Assembly: GCA_008330645.1 (NCBI GenBank)
Contig: VLTN01000055.1
Coordinates: 1-64,000, forward strand
Origin: Cafeteria roenbergensis
Taxonomy: Eukaryota; Sar; Bigyra; Bicosoecida; Cafeteriaceae
Reading direction: 5' to 3'
DNA length: 64,000 bases
Shown here: piece after piece, positions 21,169 through 34,800 of the stretch
Layout of the letters: every line of letters begins with the position of its first letter
How positions within the stretch are numbered: position 1 is the stretch's first letter
Translations under genes and position numbers: made by a program
Notes under the pieces: model-generated
Database searches by the model: none
Told to the model about the DNA's origin: nothing
The model's input: the letters and a program-made list of their open reading frames with translations, nothing else

Positions 21169-22611
21169 TCAGGCTGTGGCAGCCAAAGCCGCTTCGCGCT
21201 CCTCCAGAAGCTCAGATTGCGTCGCCTCGATCGCGGAGCGGGTGGCCTCGTCGATGGTGAAGCCGCTGGCGAAGCGCCAAGCGCCGCCCGCCTCGATCAC
21301 GACGGGAAACGAGAAAATTAGGCCCTCTCTGACGCCGAAAGGGTTGCCGTCGCTGCTGACGGCCATGCTGACCACGCGCCCGTCGGAGCCCATGACCCAG
21401 TCCCGAATGTGGTCGCAGATGGCTGACGCCGCACTGGCAGCGGAGCTTGCGCCGCGGGCCGCGATGACCTCCTTGCCGCGCTGCTGGACTCCAGGGACCA
21501 GCTCCTCGCTCACCCACCGCTCGCCGCCCTCGCCCAGGCGGGCGGCGACAGTCTCCACTGCCCGTCCCTCCTCCACGGTGGCGAACGTCACCATCGGCAC
21601 TTGGGTGGCGGAGTGGTTGCCCCAGATCACGGCGTTGCGGATCATGGAGACAGGCACGCCTGCGGGGCGCCGACGCAGGGGCGGACGGACGGAAGACAAC
21701 TGGCGGGAAGGCCCATAGCGGAGCTTCGAGACGCAGCGCAGGGGAGCAGCGGCTGGGGGTCCCCGGGCGATGGAATGGCCGCGCAAGAGCGCGCAAGCTC
21801 ACCAATCTTAGCAGCCAGCATGCCGGCAGTGCGGTTCTGGTCCAGCCGCGTGAGCGCTGTGAAGTTGCGCTTGGGCAGGGACGGCGCACTACGCATGCAC
21901 AGCAGCGCATTCGTGTTGGCCGGGTTGCCCACAACGACGACCTTGCAATCCCGGGATGCAACCTCGTCGAGGACGGCTCCCTGGGCCTTGAAGATGCCCG
22001 CGTTTGCAGCGAGCAGATCCTTCCGGAGCATTCCGGGGCCGCGAGGGCGGGCGCCGACGAGGAGCGCGACGTCGGCGTCCATGAATGCTTCGAGCGGGTC
22101 GGTAGTGCAAGTGCAGCGCAACACGAACGGCGAAGCCACGTCCTGCAGCTCCATGCCGACCGCTCGAAGCTTGTCGCTGGCGGCCTCAATGTCAAGCAAC
22201 CGCAGGTCAACGGCCCGGTCCCCGAACACTCCCCCGCGCGCGATCATAAACACCAGCCTGCGGCCACAGCGAACCAGGATGCGGACAGGCGTCGAACGCC
22301 ATAACCGTCGAACATTCGATCCAGGAGTCCTGATCGCGATGATTCCGTCGCAGGTGCGCTGCTTTCGCAGTCGCCTGAGCCTGCGACCCGCCGCCCGCTC
22401 CCCAACACTTCGGTGCTGCGGGCCATCTCCGGGGCATCCGTCGCTCCCTGTAGCGCTTGCGCGCGGGAGCTTCACTGGGCGGGGCTTCGAGGCGCGCAGC
22501 AGAGCACGGCCACCATTCTCACGAGTAGGCAATCTGGCCTGCCCCGCCAGTGATGGCCACCCGCAGGGGGGGCAGGGCCTTCGTGGGAGTAGGGGAGGCA
22601 GCAGCAGCCAT
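21169..22611 (-). CDS. MDH1: Malate dehydrogenase, cytosolic (MDH1) type, three exons
   Basis: NAD-dependent malate dehydrogenase interconverts malate and oxaloacetate. Exons are 22611-22523, 22257-21803 and 21659-21169; both introns (265 and 143 bp) are GT-AG, and the joined frame is exactly 344 codons plus TGA. The nucleotide-binding loop [10 protein letters not shown] lies at the end of exon 1. Exon 2 carries the substrate-binding arginines in [15 protein letters not shown], the GNPANTNAL block, and TRLDQNR with the catalytic aspartate. Exon 3 carries IWGNHSATQ with the catalytic histidine. The sequence is of the cytosolic/chloroplast-NADP MDH branch and not the mitochondrial one, and the N-terminus ([18 protein letters not shown]) looks too short and uncharged for an organelle presequence, so a cytosolic enzyme is likely. 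It is divergent from the giant unknown gene. Confidence 0.95.
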
Positions 22612-22811
22612 GGAACAGGCGAGTAGCTCGGGGGCGAGTGGCAAGCCTGAGGGGTAGCAAAGGACTGGCTTGCAGCCGAGCAGTTCAGTGCCCAAGTCTG
22701 CCAAATAGCGGCTCTGCTGCTCCCTATTCAGGTGCACGATTGCGGGCCGCTTGCGCCCCGGAGCAGGCACTCACGGCGCCCCTGGCAGCGGGGGCGGCTT
22801 TGCGTTTGGCA
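22612..22811. promoter_or_regulatory. Compact divergent promoter region
   Basis: Only about 200 bp separates the start codons of malate dehydrogenase (minus) and the ~4,900-residue protein (plus), so both promoters must overlap here or extend into coding sequence. No TATA-like motif is visible. Confidence 0.4.
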
Positions 22812-25800
22812 ATGCAGTGGGTTACCATGCAGGACGCGGCTGCGGGGCCGGCTGGTCCTGTGTCGGGAAGACCCCCGCCCAGCGAGCCGCCGGAGAGTTT
22901 GAACCAGGCAGGCGCCGCCGGGCGGCCCACTGCTGCTCAGCGAGCAGCTGCAGGTGTGGCGCGGCTGGTCCGGTGCTCGGAAGCAATACCGTCCACAGGG
23001 GCGATCCTCCTCATGGGCCAAGCCCCGGCCGCGCTCGCCGGCCTCCCAGCGCAAGCTCGCGAGGTGGCCGAGGCGTGCAAGCTGGTCCGCAGCGATGTTG
23101 AGGAGGCAGCCGGCGACCCCGACATTTCGGACTCCTTCCGCGATCGGCTGTGTTTGGCCAGTCGGGCGGCTGTGATCGGGGCTCGTCGGGCGGTCGCTCT
23201 CTGTGCGTTCCACGTCAAGGAGTGGCGCGTTGCTTTCGAGCACAGCTCGGCTGCGATTCAGGCTGCAGCACCGGGCGCATGGCCAGGGCTCGACTTGAAG
23301 CCGGCTGTGGACCTCGACGCCCTGCTGCGCCGCGTGGCTGCGAGCTCCGCCGTCGAATGCCTTGAGCGAAACGGCGCCGAGAGCAGCGCTGGCGAGGACA
23401 CATGGCTGGCGGCGCTGGCCACGGCTCTGTCGCTTGCGCGAGGGCTGCTCCTCGAAGACCCGGCCGATGCACGCGCAGCCGCCCTGGTGGGCAGAGCGTC
23501 TGCCGTTGCATTCCGCAGCAGGGGGGCGCGAAACTTGCTGCTGCACTCGGCAGACGCCGCCGCTGACGGCAGCGCTGACACGGCCGCCTCGGGGGGGGGC
23601 TCGCTCGCAGTGCTTGGGGCACTGACAGCGCAGAGCCGGAGGGGCGCTCTCTTCCCTGCAGAGGACGGCCTGGACTCGGCGCGGGTTGGCTGCGGTCCGA
23701 TCCTGCCTCACTTGGCCCGCGTCGCCGCAGCAGTGCTGCTCCAGCCAGCCGCAGCACCCCGCGCTGTCGTCCTGGCGCGCCGTGAGGTCCTCGAGGCGGC
23801 CTGCATAGCGCTTCCAGCGGGGGAGGGGAAGCAGGCCCCGACCCAGGGGGGAGACTGTGCAGATTCAGCAGGCCCAGCCGGAGCAGCGGCGGCGACAGCA
23901 GCGGCAGGAGCGAGCGGTCGGCCAAGCACCCCGCCGCGCAGCATGCCATCCGGCGCCCATGCCGGCCAGCCTCGCACAATGCTCCACCACCTCCTGCGAG
24001 ACGCGGCCGGGCGCGTGCCCTCCCCGGTTCGGCAAGCGTGGCTAGCCCGCTGGGGAGCACGCGCCGAAGCGGCGCTCGCCAACGGTGAGCCTTTCACCGT
24101 GGGCAGCGCCGCATGCACCGACGCGCGCGCCCTGTTGGAGCACCGTGCCGCGGCTGTCAGGCAGGCGGGCAGGGCAGCGCTGGCCTGCATGAACGCATCG
24201 GACAGCGCATCGAAGCCGGAGGAGGACGGAGGCAAGTGGCGGCGCGGCAGCAGGCGCCTCAAGCAGAGGCAGGCGCGGGAGGACGCTGAAGCGGCCGCAG
24301 AGGCGAGGGAGGCCGACGGGGCGTCCCTCATGCTCCCGCTCATGGCCGGAGCAGGGGGGCCGCCACCCCCGCCCCCAAAGTCCTCGGGCCACTGGCAGGA
24401 GCCAGCCGACGCCGTGGCTGCCATGCTGGACACGCGGGAGGCGGCGATGCATGCCCGGCGGGCCGCTGCTGCGTCGGCCTCCCGCTCCCGTCGCTCCAGC
24501 GCCGGGACAGCGTCGCTCACGGCTTCGCCGGGCCCCCTGGGGGCGAGGACGGCGGGCAGGCCTCGTTGCGTGGCCCCAACTCTGCCGGCATGGATTCAGT
24601 CGGCATCCGCGCACCGCTTGGGGCGCGGGGCCGCGGCATGGGTGCAAGAGCGGCTGACCAGCTCATCGCTCCTGCCTGTTGCTGCAGCCGCTGCCAGGAT
24701 CGCCTGGCCGCTCGCGCTGCACGCTGCCCGCGGAGACTTGGGGCGCCCCGATGCTCCGAGCGGCCCGCTCTCGGAACGGGCAGGAGCCACGTGCCTGCTT
24801 CGCCTCTGCGCGCTGGATGCGGACGCCGCTGCAGCCGCCCTCGCCGCAGGGCTGCCCCTGCTCTCGATAGGGCAGCTCGAGCGGGCGGCCAAGGCCGTTG
24901 CCGCTGCAGCCAGAGACCAGAGCTCTCTGGCTGCTGGCTCGGCCTCGGCCAATACTGCCGCTGAAGCCCTGCGGCGCCGCCTCAATGGGCCTGGTGCTGC
25001 GTCGTCTGCAGCTGGCCCGTCCTCTTCCTCCTCCTCAGCCCCCTCTTCCTCTTCCTCTTCCTCTTCCTCTTCCTCTTCCTCTTCCTCTTCCTCTTCCTCT
25101 TCCTCTTCCTCTCCGCCGACTGTGGTGTCTCCGCCTGCCACCACAGAGTGGACCGAAGCGGAAGCCAGGCTTGCCGCAAGTGCTTGCCGGTCGATTGACG
25201 CCGCGAGTCGCGTCGTCGAGTCCCTGGGTGGCTCGCGCTTCCCGAGCAAGTCCCCCAGTGCGGAGCTATCCTCTGGTCCGGAGAGCCAGCGGCTGGTTGC
25301 AGGAGTTGATGGCAGAACGCACGAGCTCCGGCTTGCCGCGTGGCTGGTGCTTGCGGCGGAGCTCTGCGTCAGCGTGGCGGCAGCCGAGATCGCTGGGGCA
25401 ACGGGCATGGCATCTGGGAGCATGGGAAGCCTTGCTGCAGCGGCAACGTCGATGCTGGCGGCGGCAGCGCCTGCCACGCCGGAGAGCATTGCGGCAGCTG
25501 CAACTGCTGCGGCCCAAGCCCTGCAGCAGCGCGCCGCTGCGGCCGAACAGGTTCCCAAGCCCGAGGACGGGGGTGCGGCAGCATTTGCTCGCTCTGAGGC
25601 GCTGGCACACGCCGGGTCGTCGTTCCTGGCAGGTCTCACGCACCTCTGCCCCTCCGTGTCGGCAGAAGCTGCCTCCCTGGCCATCCCCACCTCCGGCCGG
25701 CGAGCTGCTGCCCGTTGTGCAGATGCAAGCCAACGCTTCAGTCCTGGAGACGCAGCAACGGCTGCAGGGGTGCTGGTTCGAGCCTCTTGGCTCACAGCGC

Positions 25801-28800
25801 GGCTGGCGCGGCTGGGAGGCACGACACTGGCGCCAGCACATCTGAAAGCACTTGGCCGGGCTGCAAGGGGGTGGCAAGCGAGGTCGGGCTCCAATTGCGC
25901 TGCCGACTCGCAGCCTTCATCCTCCAGCTCAGCCCTGCTCCAACATGGCACGAGCAGCAGCAGCCATAGCGACGGCGGAGGCGGCGGCGGCGTGGGCCAA
26001 GGCCCCGCGGCCGGAGAGAGCTCCGCTGCCGCTCCCTCGCGCTCCTTCCCGCGGCTTCTCTCCGTGATTCCGTCCCCTGTGGACGCGCCGCGAGCTCAGG
26101 GTCGTCCAGCGACGGGAGAGGGGGCCGCCGAGGCCGCAGACGAGGACTGGTTGCTTGCTTCCGCCTTGTCTGCGTCTTCGGCCACTGCCGGCGCGGCGGC
26201 TGCCAGCGTGCCCGCTGACGGAAGGGAGAACGCCCGTGGCTTGGCGCTCCGCCTGGCGAGGACGCCGCAGTGGCTGCTTCCCGGAGCATCGATCGTGCGG
26301 GTGCCCTACGTCCCCTCGGCACAGGGGCGGGTCGCTTGGCTGAGACTTTGCAGGTGCTTGTGGGCCGGAGTGGTGCCAGGCGAGGGTGCCGGCGCGCCGA
26401 TGGTGGCTCTCGGCACGCGCTCAGCCAACGTTGCGCTCATGTGGTCCCTGCGACTGGTGTTGGACGTGGCTGCTGGGGAGCGCTCCGGTCCAGCCGCGCC
26501 AGGGCGCAAAGTGGCGCCCAGCAGCCCGCAGCGCGGCCTAGCTCCTGGCTCGGCACCCCCTTCTGGCCAGCAGGGGGGCAAGGGCCGGCCGCCCGGTCGG
26601 ACTGCCCCGGCAGACACCATGCTGACCAACGGCCTTGGCTCGGAGGAAGGAATGACTCTGGTTGGGGCCGCCTTAGCTGGGTGGCTGGCTCGGGACACAT
26701 TCATGGACAAGGCAGGCCCGCTTGGCCTCGAGGTGGCTCCCGGTGCGGACCACTCGACGGCCGGACACGCGCCGTCTTCGGCAGCGACGGACGGCGGGGG
26801 CGGGGATGCCGCAGCTCTGGCGGAGGGGGGCGGCCCAGCGTGGGCATCGACGCTGTGCCGGGCCACTGTGGTGCCCGGCATTCACCCGGAGCTTGTTTGC
26901 GGTGCCATTGGCGCGAGCGTGGCGTGCGGCACGACTCTTCTGTCCTCGCGGGACGGGGCGCTCGCCACTGCCAAGGCACTGGGCGGACTTGACGCGTGCC
27001 GCTTGCCCGCATCCGGCTGGATGCTTGTTGGGGGGCGCGCTCCCGCCAGGTGGGCGCAGCGGGCGGCCGCTGGCGATGCGGCCCAAGCGCGGCACCTCTG
27101 CGTCGCAGGCGCTGCGATTGCCGTGGTCGGTGGCACGGCCTCAAGCCTCTCCCCCCCGCCCCCCCCGCCCGCAGCGAGCGGCGGTGCGGGCGCGGCAAGT
27201 GCAGGAGCTGCCCCAGGGGGCGTCACTTGCCTCTCGCGCTGGGCCGAGGCCTGCTCTACGGGAGCGGAGGCATCCTCGGCTGCCACCGACCCGAGCGCTC
27301 CCGGTGGCCCGCCGGCAGTGGGCCGGCAGACATCTGGCCGACCGGGAGGCGTGCCGACGCGGCCGGGCGAGCCTCCAGCTGCGAGTCGGTCCGACTGGAG
27401 CGAAGCGAGCGGACGCATCGCAGCAGACCCGTTTTCGGTCGCAAGCGGCAGCCTGCACGCTCTGGGTGAGCGCGCCGGCCGGGTCGTGTTTGCGGCATGG
27501 GCAGTGAACTGCGCCTTGTGCAGCATCAGCGCGCTGGAGCTGCCTGATGGCGCGACGCCAGCGGCGCGCGCGCGCGCTCGCAGCACGTGCGACGCGCTGC
27601 TCCTTGCAGCACAGCTGGGCACTTCGGAAAGCCGTCGGCTTGTTGCGGGATCGCGAGCGCTGCAGGAGCGGGCAAGGCGAGTGTCCTTCCAGCTGGCGAG
27701 GCGCTTTCTACGCTGGGCAGTTCTGCACCTGGTGTGCTCGCTCGGGCCCGAGGGCGGTGCGGACGCGGGGCTGGACGCGACGCAGGCTGCTGCTGACGCG
27801 ATGCTCGCTGCCGGCACACGCTTCGCGAGCGACCTGCAGGCTGCGAACCAAGACGACAGGTGGGCGGGCGCGGTGCCCGCGTGCGACCCAGCGGATAGCG
27901 CGGCGTGGGCCGTGGTCGCTGCTCGGTCGCTGACGGCGCTGGGCCGCTGGCGAGCGGCGCTTGCGGTGCTAGGCGTGAGCCTCGGAGGCGACTGGCCGGG
28001 CGGACCTGCATCGGCTCCAGGGCTCTTTGCAGGTGGCTGCCCCGTCCAGGAGGAGGCGTGGGCCAGGCTGGCGTCCATTCGGGCAACTGTGCGGCTGCCT
28101 GCGTCGAGTCGCGCGTCTCTGCTGCTGTCCGCGGAGCTGGCCAGGACGTTCGGCCAGCTTGCATGCAACCCGGCACGCGGCCCGGGGGGATCAAATGCCG
28201 GCGCAGCTGCGACGCCCCTGCCAGCGGCCGGTATCCGCAGCGACCGGGAGGCCGTGCTTCGGGAGACCGGACTGGCCTGGCGCGGAGAGGCAGACGACGA
28301 GGACACCGAGTCGGAGCCTTCCGCATGGATCGTCGGCGCGGGGCCCGGCGTGGCGCCGCTTCAGGCAGCTTGGCACCGCTTGACAGGGGCCCTTCCCTGT
28401 GCCGCTGGCGCGCCGTCCCCAGACGAGGCCCCGGGCGTGCCCGCTTGCGTCGCGCCTCACCTGGCGGGCCTGGCGGCGGCCGTGCGGCTTCCCCCCTCCG
28501 GCACCGCGGTGTTCCTCCCCCCGGCCGCAGCAGTGTTGGCACGAGCGCGGCGCTGCCTCGTCGAGGCGTGGATGGCAACAGCTGACGCAGCTGCTGCCGC
28601 CGCTCGGACCGCCACGGACGACGCTGCCAGCGGCGCGGCCGCGCCATCGGCCTCGTCCAAGCCGGCCTCGGCCCCAAGCGTCGCCCCTTCGGCTGGGGGC
28701 GCTTCCGGCGCGCCCGACCGCTCCGTGGCGGCGCTGGCCTCTGGGCCGACGCCAGGGCCCCTCGCCGCGGCGATGGCGAGGGCAGCTGCGTCGGCGCCGA

Positions 28801-31800
28801 CAGCAAGCCGGTACGGCAATCCGACATCCGCCGTTCGGTTCGTTGCGAGCTTCGCACCGCAAGGCGTGCTTGTGAGGCACTCCGCAGCTGCTCCCGCCAG
28901 CTTGCCAGGCGCGGTCTGCGGCGCACAGCAGCGCCCTGCGATGCCCGTTCCCGGACTGGGTAGCGCTGGAGTGCACAGTGCAGCCGAGACTCCGTCGGAC
29001 CCGCTGGGCGACCGCCCAGCTGTGCTGCTGTCGAGCGGCGACGCTGCAGCCGCCCCTCTGCCAGGCACGAGCCCCGCAATGACGGTTCTCGGGCCGGCGT
29101 GCCTTGAAGGGCTGCTGGGCTGCGAGCCGCGCGTGGCTCTTGCGTGCGACTCTGAGGCGCTCGCAGTCAGGGCCGCTTCCGTGCTGGGCGCCGCCGCGAC
29201 GGCGGCCCTCACAGGGTTTGCGTCTGGCGCCCACGGCAGCGACACCGACTCCCGGCTGGTTGGAGCCGGGTGGCTGCTCGAGCTGGGCAGGCTGGGTCCC
29301 GCAGGCCACCCGCTGTCTGCGGCGTCGACTGGAGCTGCTGCAGTCCAGGCCGCGCCCCAGCAGGGGCAAGCCCTTTCCGTGTCCGTGTCGGAGGGCTCCG
29401 CGGCGGCTCTCGCCATCCTGGCAGGGCCGGAGCCGGGAAGCGCGTCAGGGGCGCCATCCTCGGCCGCTGGCCTTGGCATCGCGGACGGCGTGGGAGTGTC
29501 AGCGTCGGGAGGCACTCGCTCCAAAGGCGAGGCTCGTGCGGCCGAGTCCCTGGCCCCTGCAGCGGTGTCCGGCCTGCTTGCCTCTGCGGCAGCCGAGCTC
29601 GACGCGCTGCGCGTCGCCGAGGCTGGCTTGCGCCGAGGCGACCGGCCGCTGTGGAGGGCTCGTGTGGCGACCTGCCTCTGGTCCTTGTCCGCCTGCCTCG
29701 AGGTGGTCTGGCGCCTCGGCTGCGCGGACGCGGATCATGGGCGAGTGCTGGACCTGGCTGTGGCGGCGCTCACTGGCCAAGCCGCGGCCTCTGCGTGCGA
29801 GCGGGCGCCCGAAACCGTTGCGGGCATGATCCAGGGCGACGGACCGCCTGCCGGCGCCGACCGCGCGGAGCCGAGTGTGGCCGCCGCAGCGTCCCGAGCC
29901 GGTCTCGGCGAGGGCTCCGATGTGGAGAGCTCTGCCCGCGCTGGCGAGACGAGGGCAGCTCTGTGGCGCGCGCGGCGGGAGGCGGAGGCAGTGGCAACAG
30001 CGCTGCTGGCTGGCCCCGACGCATACTCCGTGGTCCTGGGGAGCTGCGACTCGCCACCCGGCGAGCTTGCAGGAGGAGATCCCCTCGGTTCGCACGAGGC
30101 TGCAGTTCCGTCAGGCGGCTCCCAGGCCTCTGCTGGCGCTGACCCCTCGGCGGCATCTGGCACCAAGCAGCCTGTTTGGGCCGCAGCTGCGCTGCGCCTG
30201 GCCAGCGTCGGGCGCGCCTCCTCCGCTCCCGCTGGCCCGAGCGCCCAAGCCTGGTCGCTGCAGAGGCCAGAGACCCCGGCAGCGGTAGCCGAGGCTGTGG
30301 CTGCCGCTGCCGTTGCGGCAGCAAGGGCTGCTTCTGCTCCGGATTCGGCGGGCTCGGCCTCGTCGTCGTCGGGCTCGGCTCATGCTTCAGGAGCAGCCGC
30401 GGCAGCAGGCAGTGCGAGGCTCGACCCTCAGTCGCCAGTGACCGCAGCCCTTGCCGGCGCGTCAGCGGACGACCCTGCAGCCAGGGAACCTCCCGGGATC
30501 GCGGCGCTGCTCGAGCCTGCTGACCTGGCTCGGGTCGGCTCCGGAGCAGGGCCACAGCTCGGAGTGCTGCCGCCAACGGTGCTAGCGGCTGACCCGATGG
30601 CCCTCGAGATCGCCTGCGAGCGGACCGAGCGCCGCCGCACCGAAGAGGCCCACAGGGTGTGGAGTGGCGCTTCGGGCGGGAGGCCGCTGATCCCGCTGCT
30701 CGAGGCCACGCTGGCGCCCGGGCGCATCGTCGACCACACGGCCAAGCATGCGGCTGACGTGAGCTCTGGCTACGGCCTCTCCCTCGACGAGTGCACTGGC
30801 CTGACCCCGACAGCCGCAGCGCTGGCAGCCGCCCGGCCAGTGCAGGCGCCGTCGTCCCGGCGGGGTGGGGCCGGCTCCTTCGCGGCCGTCTCCAGGGTCT
30901 TGGCGCCCGGCTTCGAGGCCCTCGGCGGGCGCTGCATCGGAAACGGGCGGGCGTGGCCGGCAGTCTACCCGGGCACGAACCGGTGGCGCGCCGGCTCGCG
31001 CCGCACGGCCGTAGAGTGTGCCAGCCTTCTCATGCCCTTCATCCGCTGCGGCGGCAAGCAGGTCAAGGTGGCCTCACGCCGGGCCCTGGCGGCTGCGCTC
31101 TTGGGGGCCTTTGCTCCTTCCCTCGGCTCGGCGCGCGCTCGTCTTGCCCTGCTGGCGGACGACGACGCCCCGGCGCCAAGCCTTGGCACGGCGCGTGCCA
31201 TTTTGGCGACGCCCTGCCAAGCGGCCAGCACGCAGCCCTGGGCTCCCGACGCTGCGCAAGCGGCGCATTGCCTTGCGCTCCAGTCGGCTGCGCGCCCGCA
31301 GGCGGTTGCTTGGCTTGCGGCGGCCTGGCACCTGACCACTCCGGGCCGCTCGGTGCACGCGGCAGGCGATGGGGCCGGCAGCGCACCGGCCCCCGGCTTC
31401 GTTCCCGGCGGGGAGGCTCGTGCCCCAGGTATTCTCGTCGGAGCGCCAGCCGACCGGGCTGCTGGTTCGTTCCCCGGGTTCCCTGCAGTTTCGCCAGCCA
31501 CAGCGCAGCACGTGACAGCAATGGCAGCAGCCACTGGGGCGGGCACGCTGCAGTCGCTGTCGCTTCGGTCTTGCCGCCTGCCCGTCGCAGCGCCGTTGGA
31601 CGCGCTGCTGCTGCTCCGCCAAGCCTGTGCCGACGCCGCGGACAACGACGACGACAACGACGACGGCGCCGGCGCCGGCGGCGGCGGGGGGCAGGCTCTG
31701 CCTGGTCTCGAGCAGGGGCAAGCCGGCAGCTGCGAACTGGGAGTGGCTGCAGCGGCCGCGCTGCTGGCCTCCGCCGGCCTCGACGACATCGCTGGGGCGC

Positions 31801-34800
31801 TCGCCGTCGCCATGGCGGGGCCTTACCGCTCCGCAGCAGTCAAGGCTGATGCTGCGGCAGCGGAGCTGGCAGCAACGGCTACAGAGGCGGCCGCAATGGC
31901 CCACCGAGCGTGCGGCGCGGCAGCAGGGCAGCTCTGGGCGGGCCTGTGGCGGCCAGAGTGGAGCAGCTGCAAGCAAGAGCCAGCGTCATCGCTCCTGCAC
32001 TGCCTCTCGGGTCCGGGCTGCGCAGCGTCGTCCGCGTGGGCAGCGCCGCGGGCGTGGGACGTCGATGCTGCGCGGGCCGCCGGCAAGGCCGTGGCTGCGA
32101 GCGCCGCGGCGGGCTGTCCGCCATTTGCCGCTGCAGCGTCGCACCGAAGTGTGTTTCGATGCGTGGGCGGGAGTGAAGCAGCAGGCGGCGCGAGCACCGC
32201 CAGTCGCGTGCGGGGACGCGGAGCCGATCGCCACGCGCACGATGCGGTGTCCGGGGGAGGGGCGTCTGGCTCGCCTGAGAGGATTCCCTTGGCGATTCCG
32301 CACTGGGCCGTGTCGCCGCTCGCGCTGGCGCCGTCGGCGCTTGTTTCGCTGTCTTGTGACGGGGGCGCCGCTGGCGCCAGCCAGCCGCTTGCTGCGCCTC
32401 CTGGCGCAGGCTCGCCCCTGCTGCTCGCACGCACGCAATCTGCCGGCAGCGCGGCGTCCCCCGTCCTCGGGGCTGCAAGCCTGGTGCTGCAGCGCGGCCC
32501 GTCCTCTCCTGAGCGGCTGTCGATGAACCCCGAGGCGAGCATGGCCGCCTGGATGGAGCGATCCAGCAGCACTGACAGCGCTCAAGGGTTGGAGCAGAGC
32601 TCCGCCGCTGCGCAACACGCCGCGAGCGTCGCAGCTGCCGCCTCGCGTGCAGCTGCCCTTGGGCCTGCCGCGTCGCTGCTCACACTGGGAGACGTCGTGC
32701 TAGCGGCGCGAACGATGCAGCGAGAGACGCTGGCAGCGGCCGCTGCAGCAAGAGCTGTGTGGCACCTGGCCGACGGCCGGCAAGCCGTGCCGGGCCCCTG
32801 CTCGCTGGCAGCCTCCTGCGGGAGCGCTTCCCTCGCGGCGCTGCCTGGAGCGATTGCGGTGTCCCGCTGGCTGGACGCCGGCGACTCCTGCGTTGCGGGC
32901 GGGGCGGCTGGCTGCCTGGCCGCTGCAGCGAGCATGCCCGCGGTCGCAGCCACGCTCCTTCACAGCGTGGCTGTTGCTGCGCAAGCAGCGGCTCGCTGCT
33001 GCGCGTCAGCGACGCGGCGGCGGGATGCTGGCCGCCGTGCCTGGCACACAGCCTTTCGCCAGGCCTGCGCCTCGCGAGCGGCGATGGCAGAGCACGCTGC
33101 TGCGCTGCCCGAGGTGCCCCAAGGCCAAACTCCGGCGTCGTCCCTCCCTGCGCTGTGGCAACACGTGGCGGCGCACCGCCGGCTGGCAATGGCGCAGCCG
33201 CTCTCGCAGGAGGCGTGGGGAAGCCTGGCGGCGACTTACGCCGCGCTATCCTCCGCGTGGGACGAGCTGACCCACTCGGAGGCGCAGGCCGCTTTGCTCG
33301 GGGCCGAAGCCGATACGATGGAGGTCTGGCTGGCGGAGACCAGCGCGGGAAGCGCTTCGCCGCTGCCGTCGGCGCAGGCCGGCGGGCCGAGGCCCTCGGC
33401 TGCGGCTGCGGCTGCAGGCAGGGGTGCGGGCGGTGTGGCCGGCATGCTGCCCGGCTGCGGCATGGTGGCGGCCATGGGGAGGCTGCTGGCAGCGCGAGCC
33501 GAGCGCGCGTTGGTGGCCGAAGCGGCGGCCGCGGCCTTGAGCGCCGCCTCGCAGTGCCCGCCCCCTGCGCTCAGCAGCAAGGACGAGGCGGCAGCAGAGC
33601 CACAAGACCCCACCACTGCCTGCAGTGCGGCGTGCTCCGACCCGGAGGCCCTGCGGAAGCTGGCTGCGTTTTCCGGGCACGCCACCGAGCGAGCAGCGAC
33701 CCCCGAGTCAGCGTCCGCTGCGCCCTCGGCCTGCCCGGGGCCGGACCAAGGGACTGGCGAGGCATGCGGGCCCAGTGGTAGTGCGAGCGATGCGGCATCC
33801 CTTGCCGTCACGTTGCTCCTGGGGCCTGCTGGTCGCATCGCAGCCAGCGCTGCCGCACAGGGCCTGGCGTCCATGCGAGCGAACTCCGGCTTGTTCCTGG
33901 GCCTGGACACCGACGCGCTGGTGGCTGCAGCCGGCCTTGAGCCGCCCGCCTCCGGGGACTCGCAGGAAGATGCAACGGACCTCTCTGCGGGGTCAAAGGG
34001 CCCTCTACCTGCCTGCATCGCGGCGCTGCGGGACGGTACCAGCGCCGCGGCGATGCTGCTGGCCGCTTGCTGGAACCAGGCCACAGGCTCCGGGCTCGAC
34101 GTGGCTCCGCCGCCACTTGCACAGCCGTCTGGGAAAAGCACGCCGCCCCGAGGTTCGGTTCCCGCCGCGCATAGCGGCTTGGCGTCGGCGACCGAAGCGA
34201 CCACGTCAGGCAGAGCCGGTCAGCGGCCGTCGCGGCGAATCGGAGCGGCGGCTGGCGCCGCGGCCCGCGACAAATCGCTCGTGTTGACGTCCGTGGACTT
34301 GAAGCAGGCCACGCAGTCGCGCCTTGCAGCAGTGGAAGCGCTTCAAGACGCGACGTCGCGGCTCGTGGCCATGGCGGAGGCGGGCGCAAGAAGGGCCGCG
34401 CCGGGACCGGCACGGTTCGCCCTGCACGCCGCCTCGAGGTCCCTCGCCCGCATGGCAATGGCCGTGCGGCCGGCAGCGTCCCTTGTGGCCGGCCCCGGGG
34501 GCGACACGGACGCTGAGGACGCGCACACGCTCGCTGCCTTTGCGGGAGCTGGCCTGGCAGCCACAGGCGCCGTCGCTCCAGGCGCTGCCATTGAGCCTCT
34601 GGCCGGCAGGCCTGAAGTGCGCGCGTCTGCTCTGCGCGCCGTTAGCCTGGCGTCCGTGCGCAGCGTGGGCACCGCATCGCTCCTCGAGTTCGCCAAGGCT
34701 GTCGTGGCAAGCGGGCCAGAGGCTCGTGCGCGGGCCGCCGCGGAGTGCGGCTCCCTGTGGGCCGCTGCTGCGGCGCTCCCCGAGCCGCTGTGGCCGACCG

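Noticed and set aside
26882-28306. 474-codon minus-strand frame inside the ~4,900-residue gene
   Set aside because: Low-complexity Ser/Ala/Pro composition, no family motif, and fully overlapped by a far longer plus frame.
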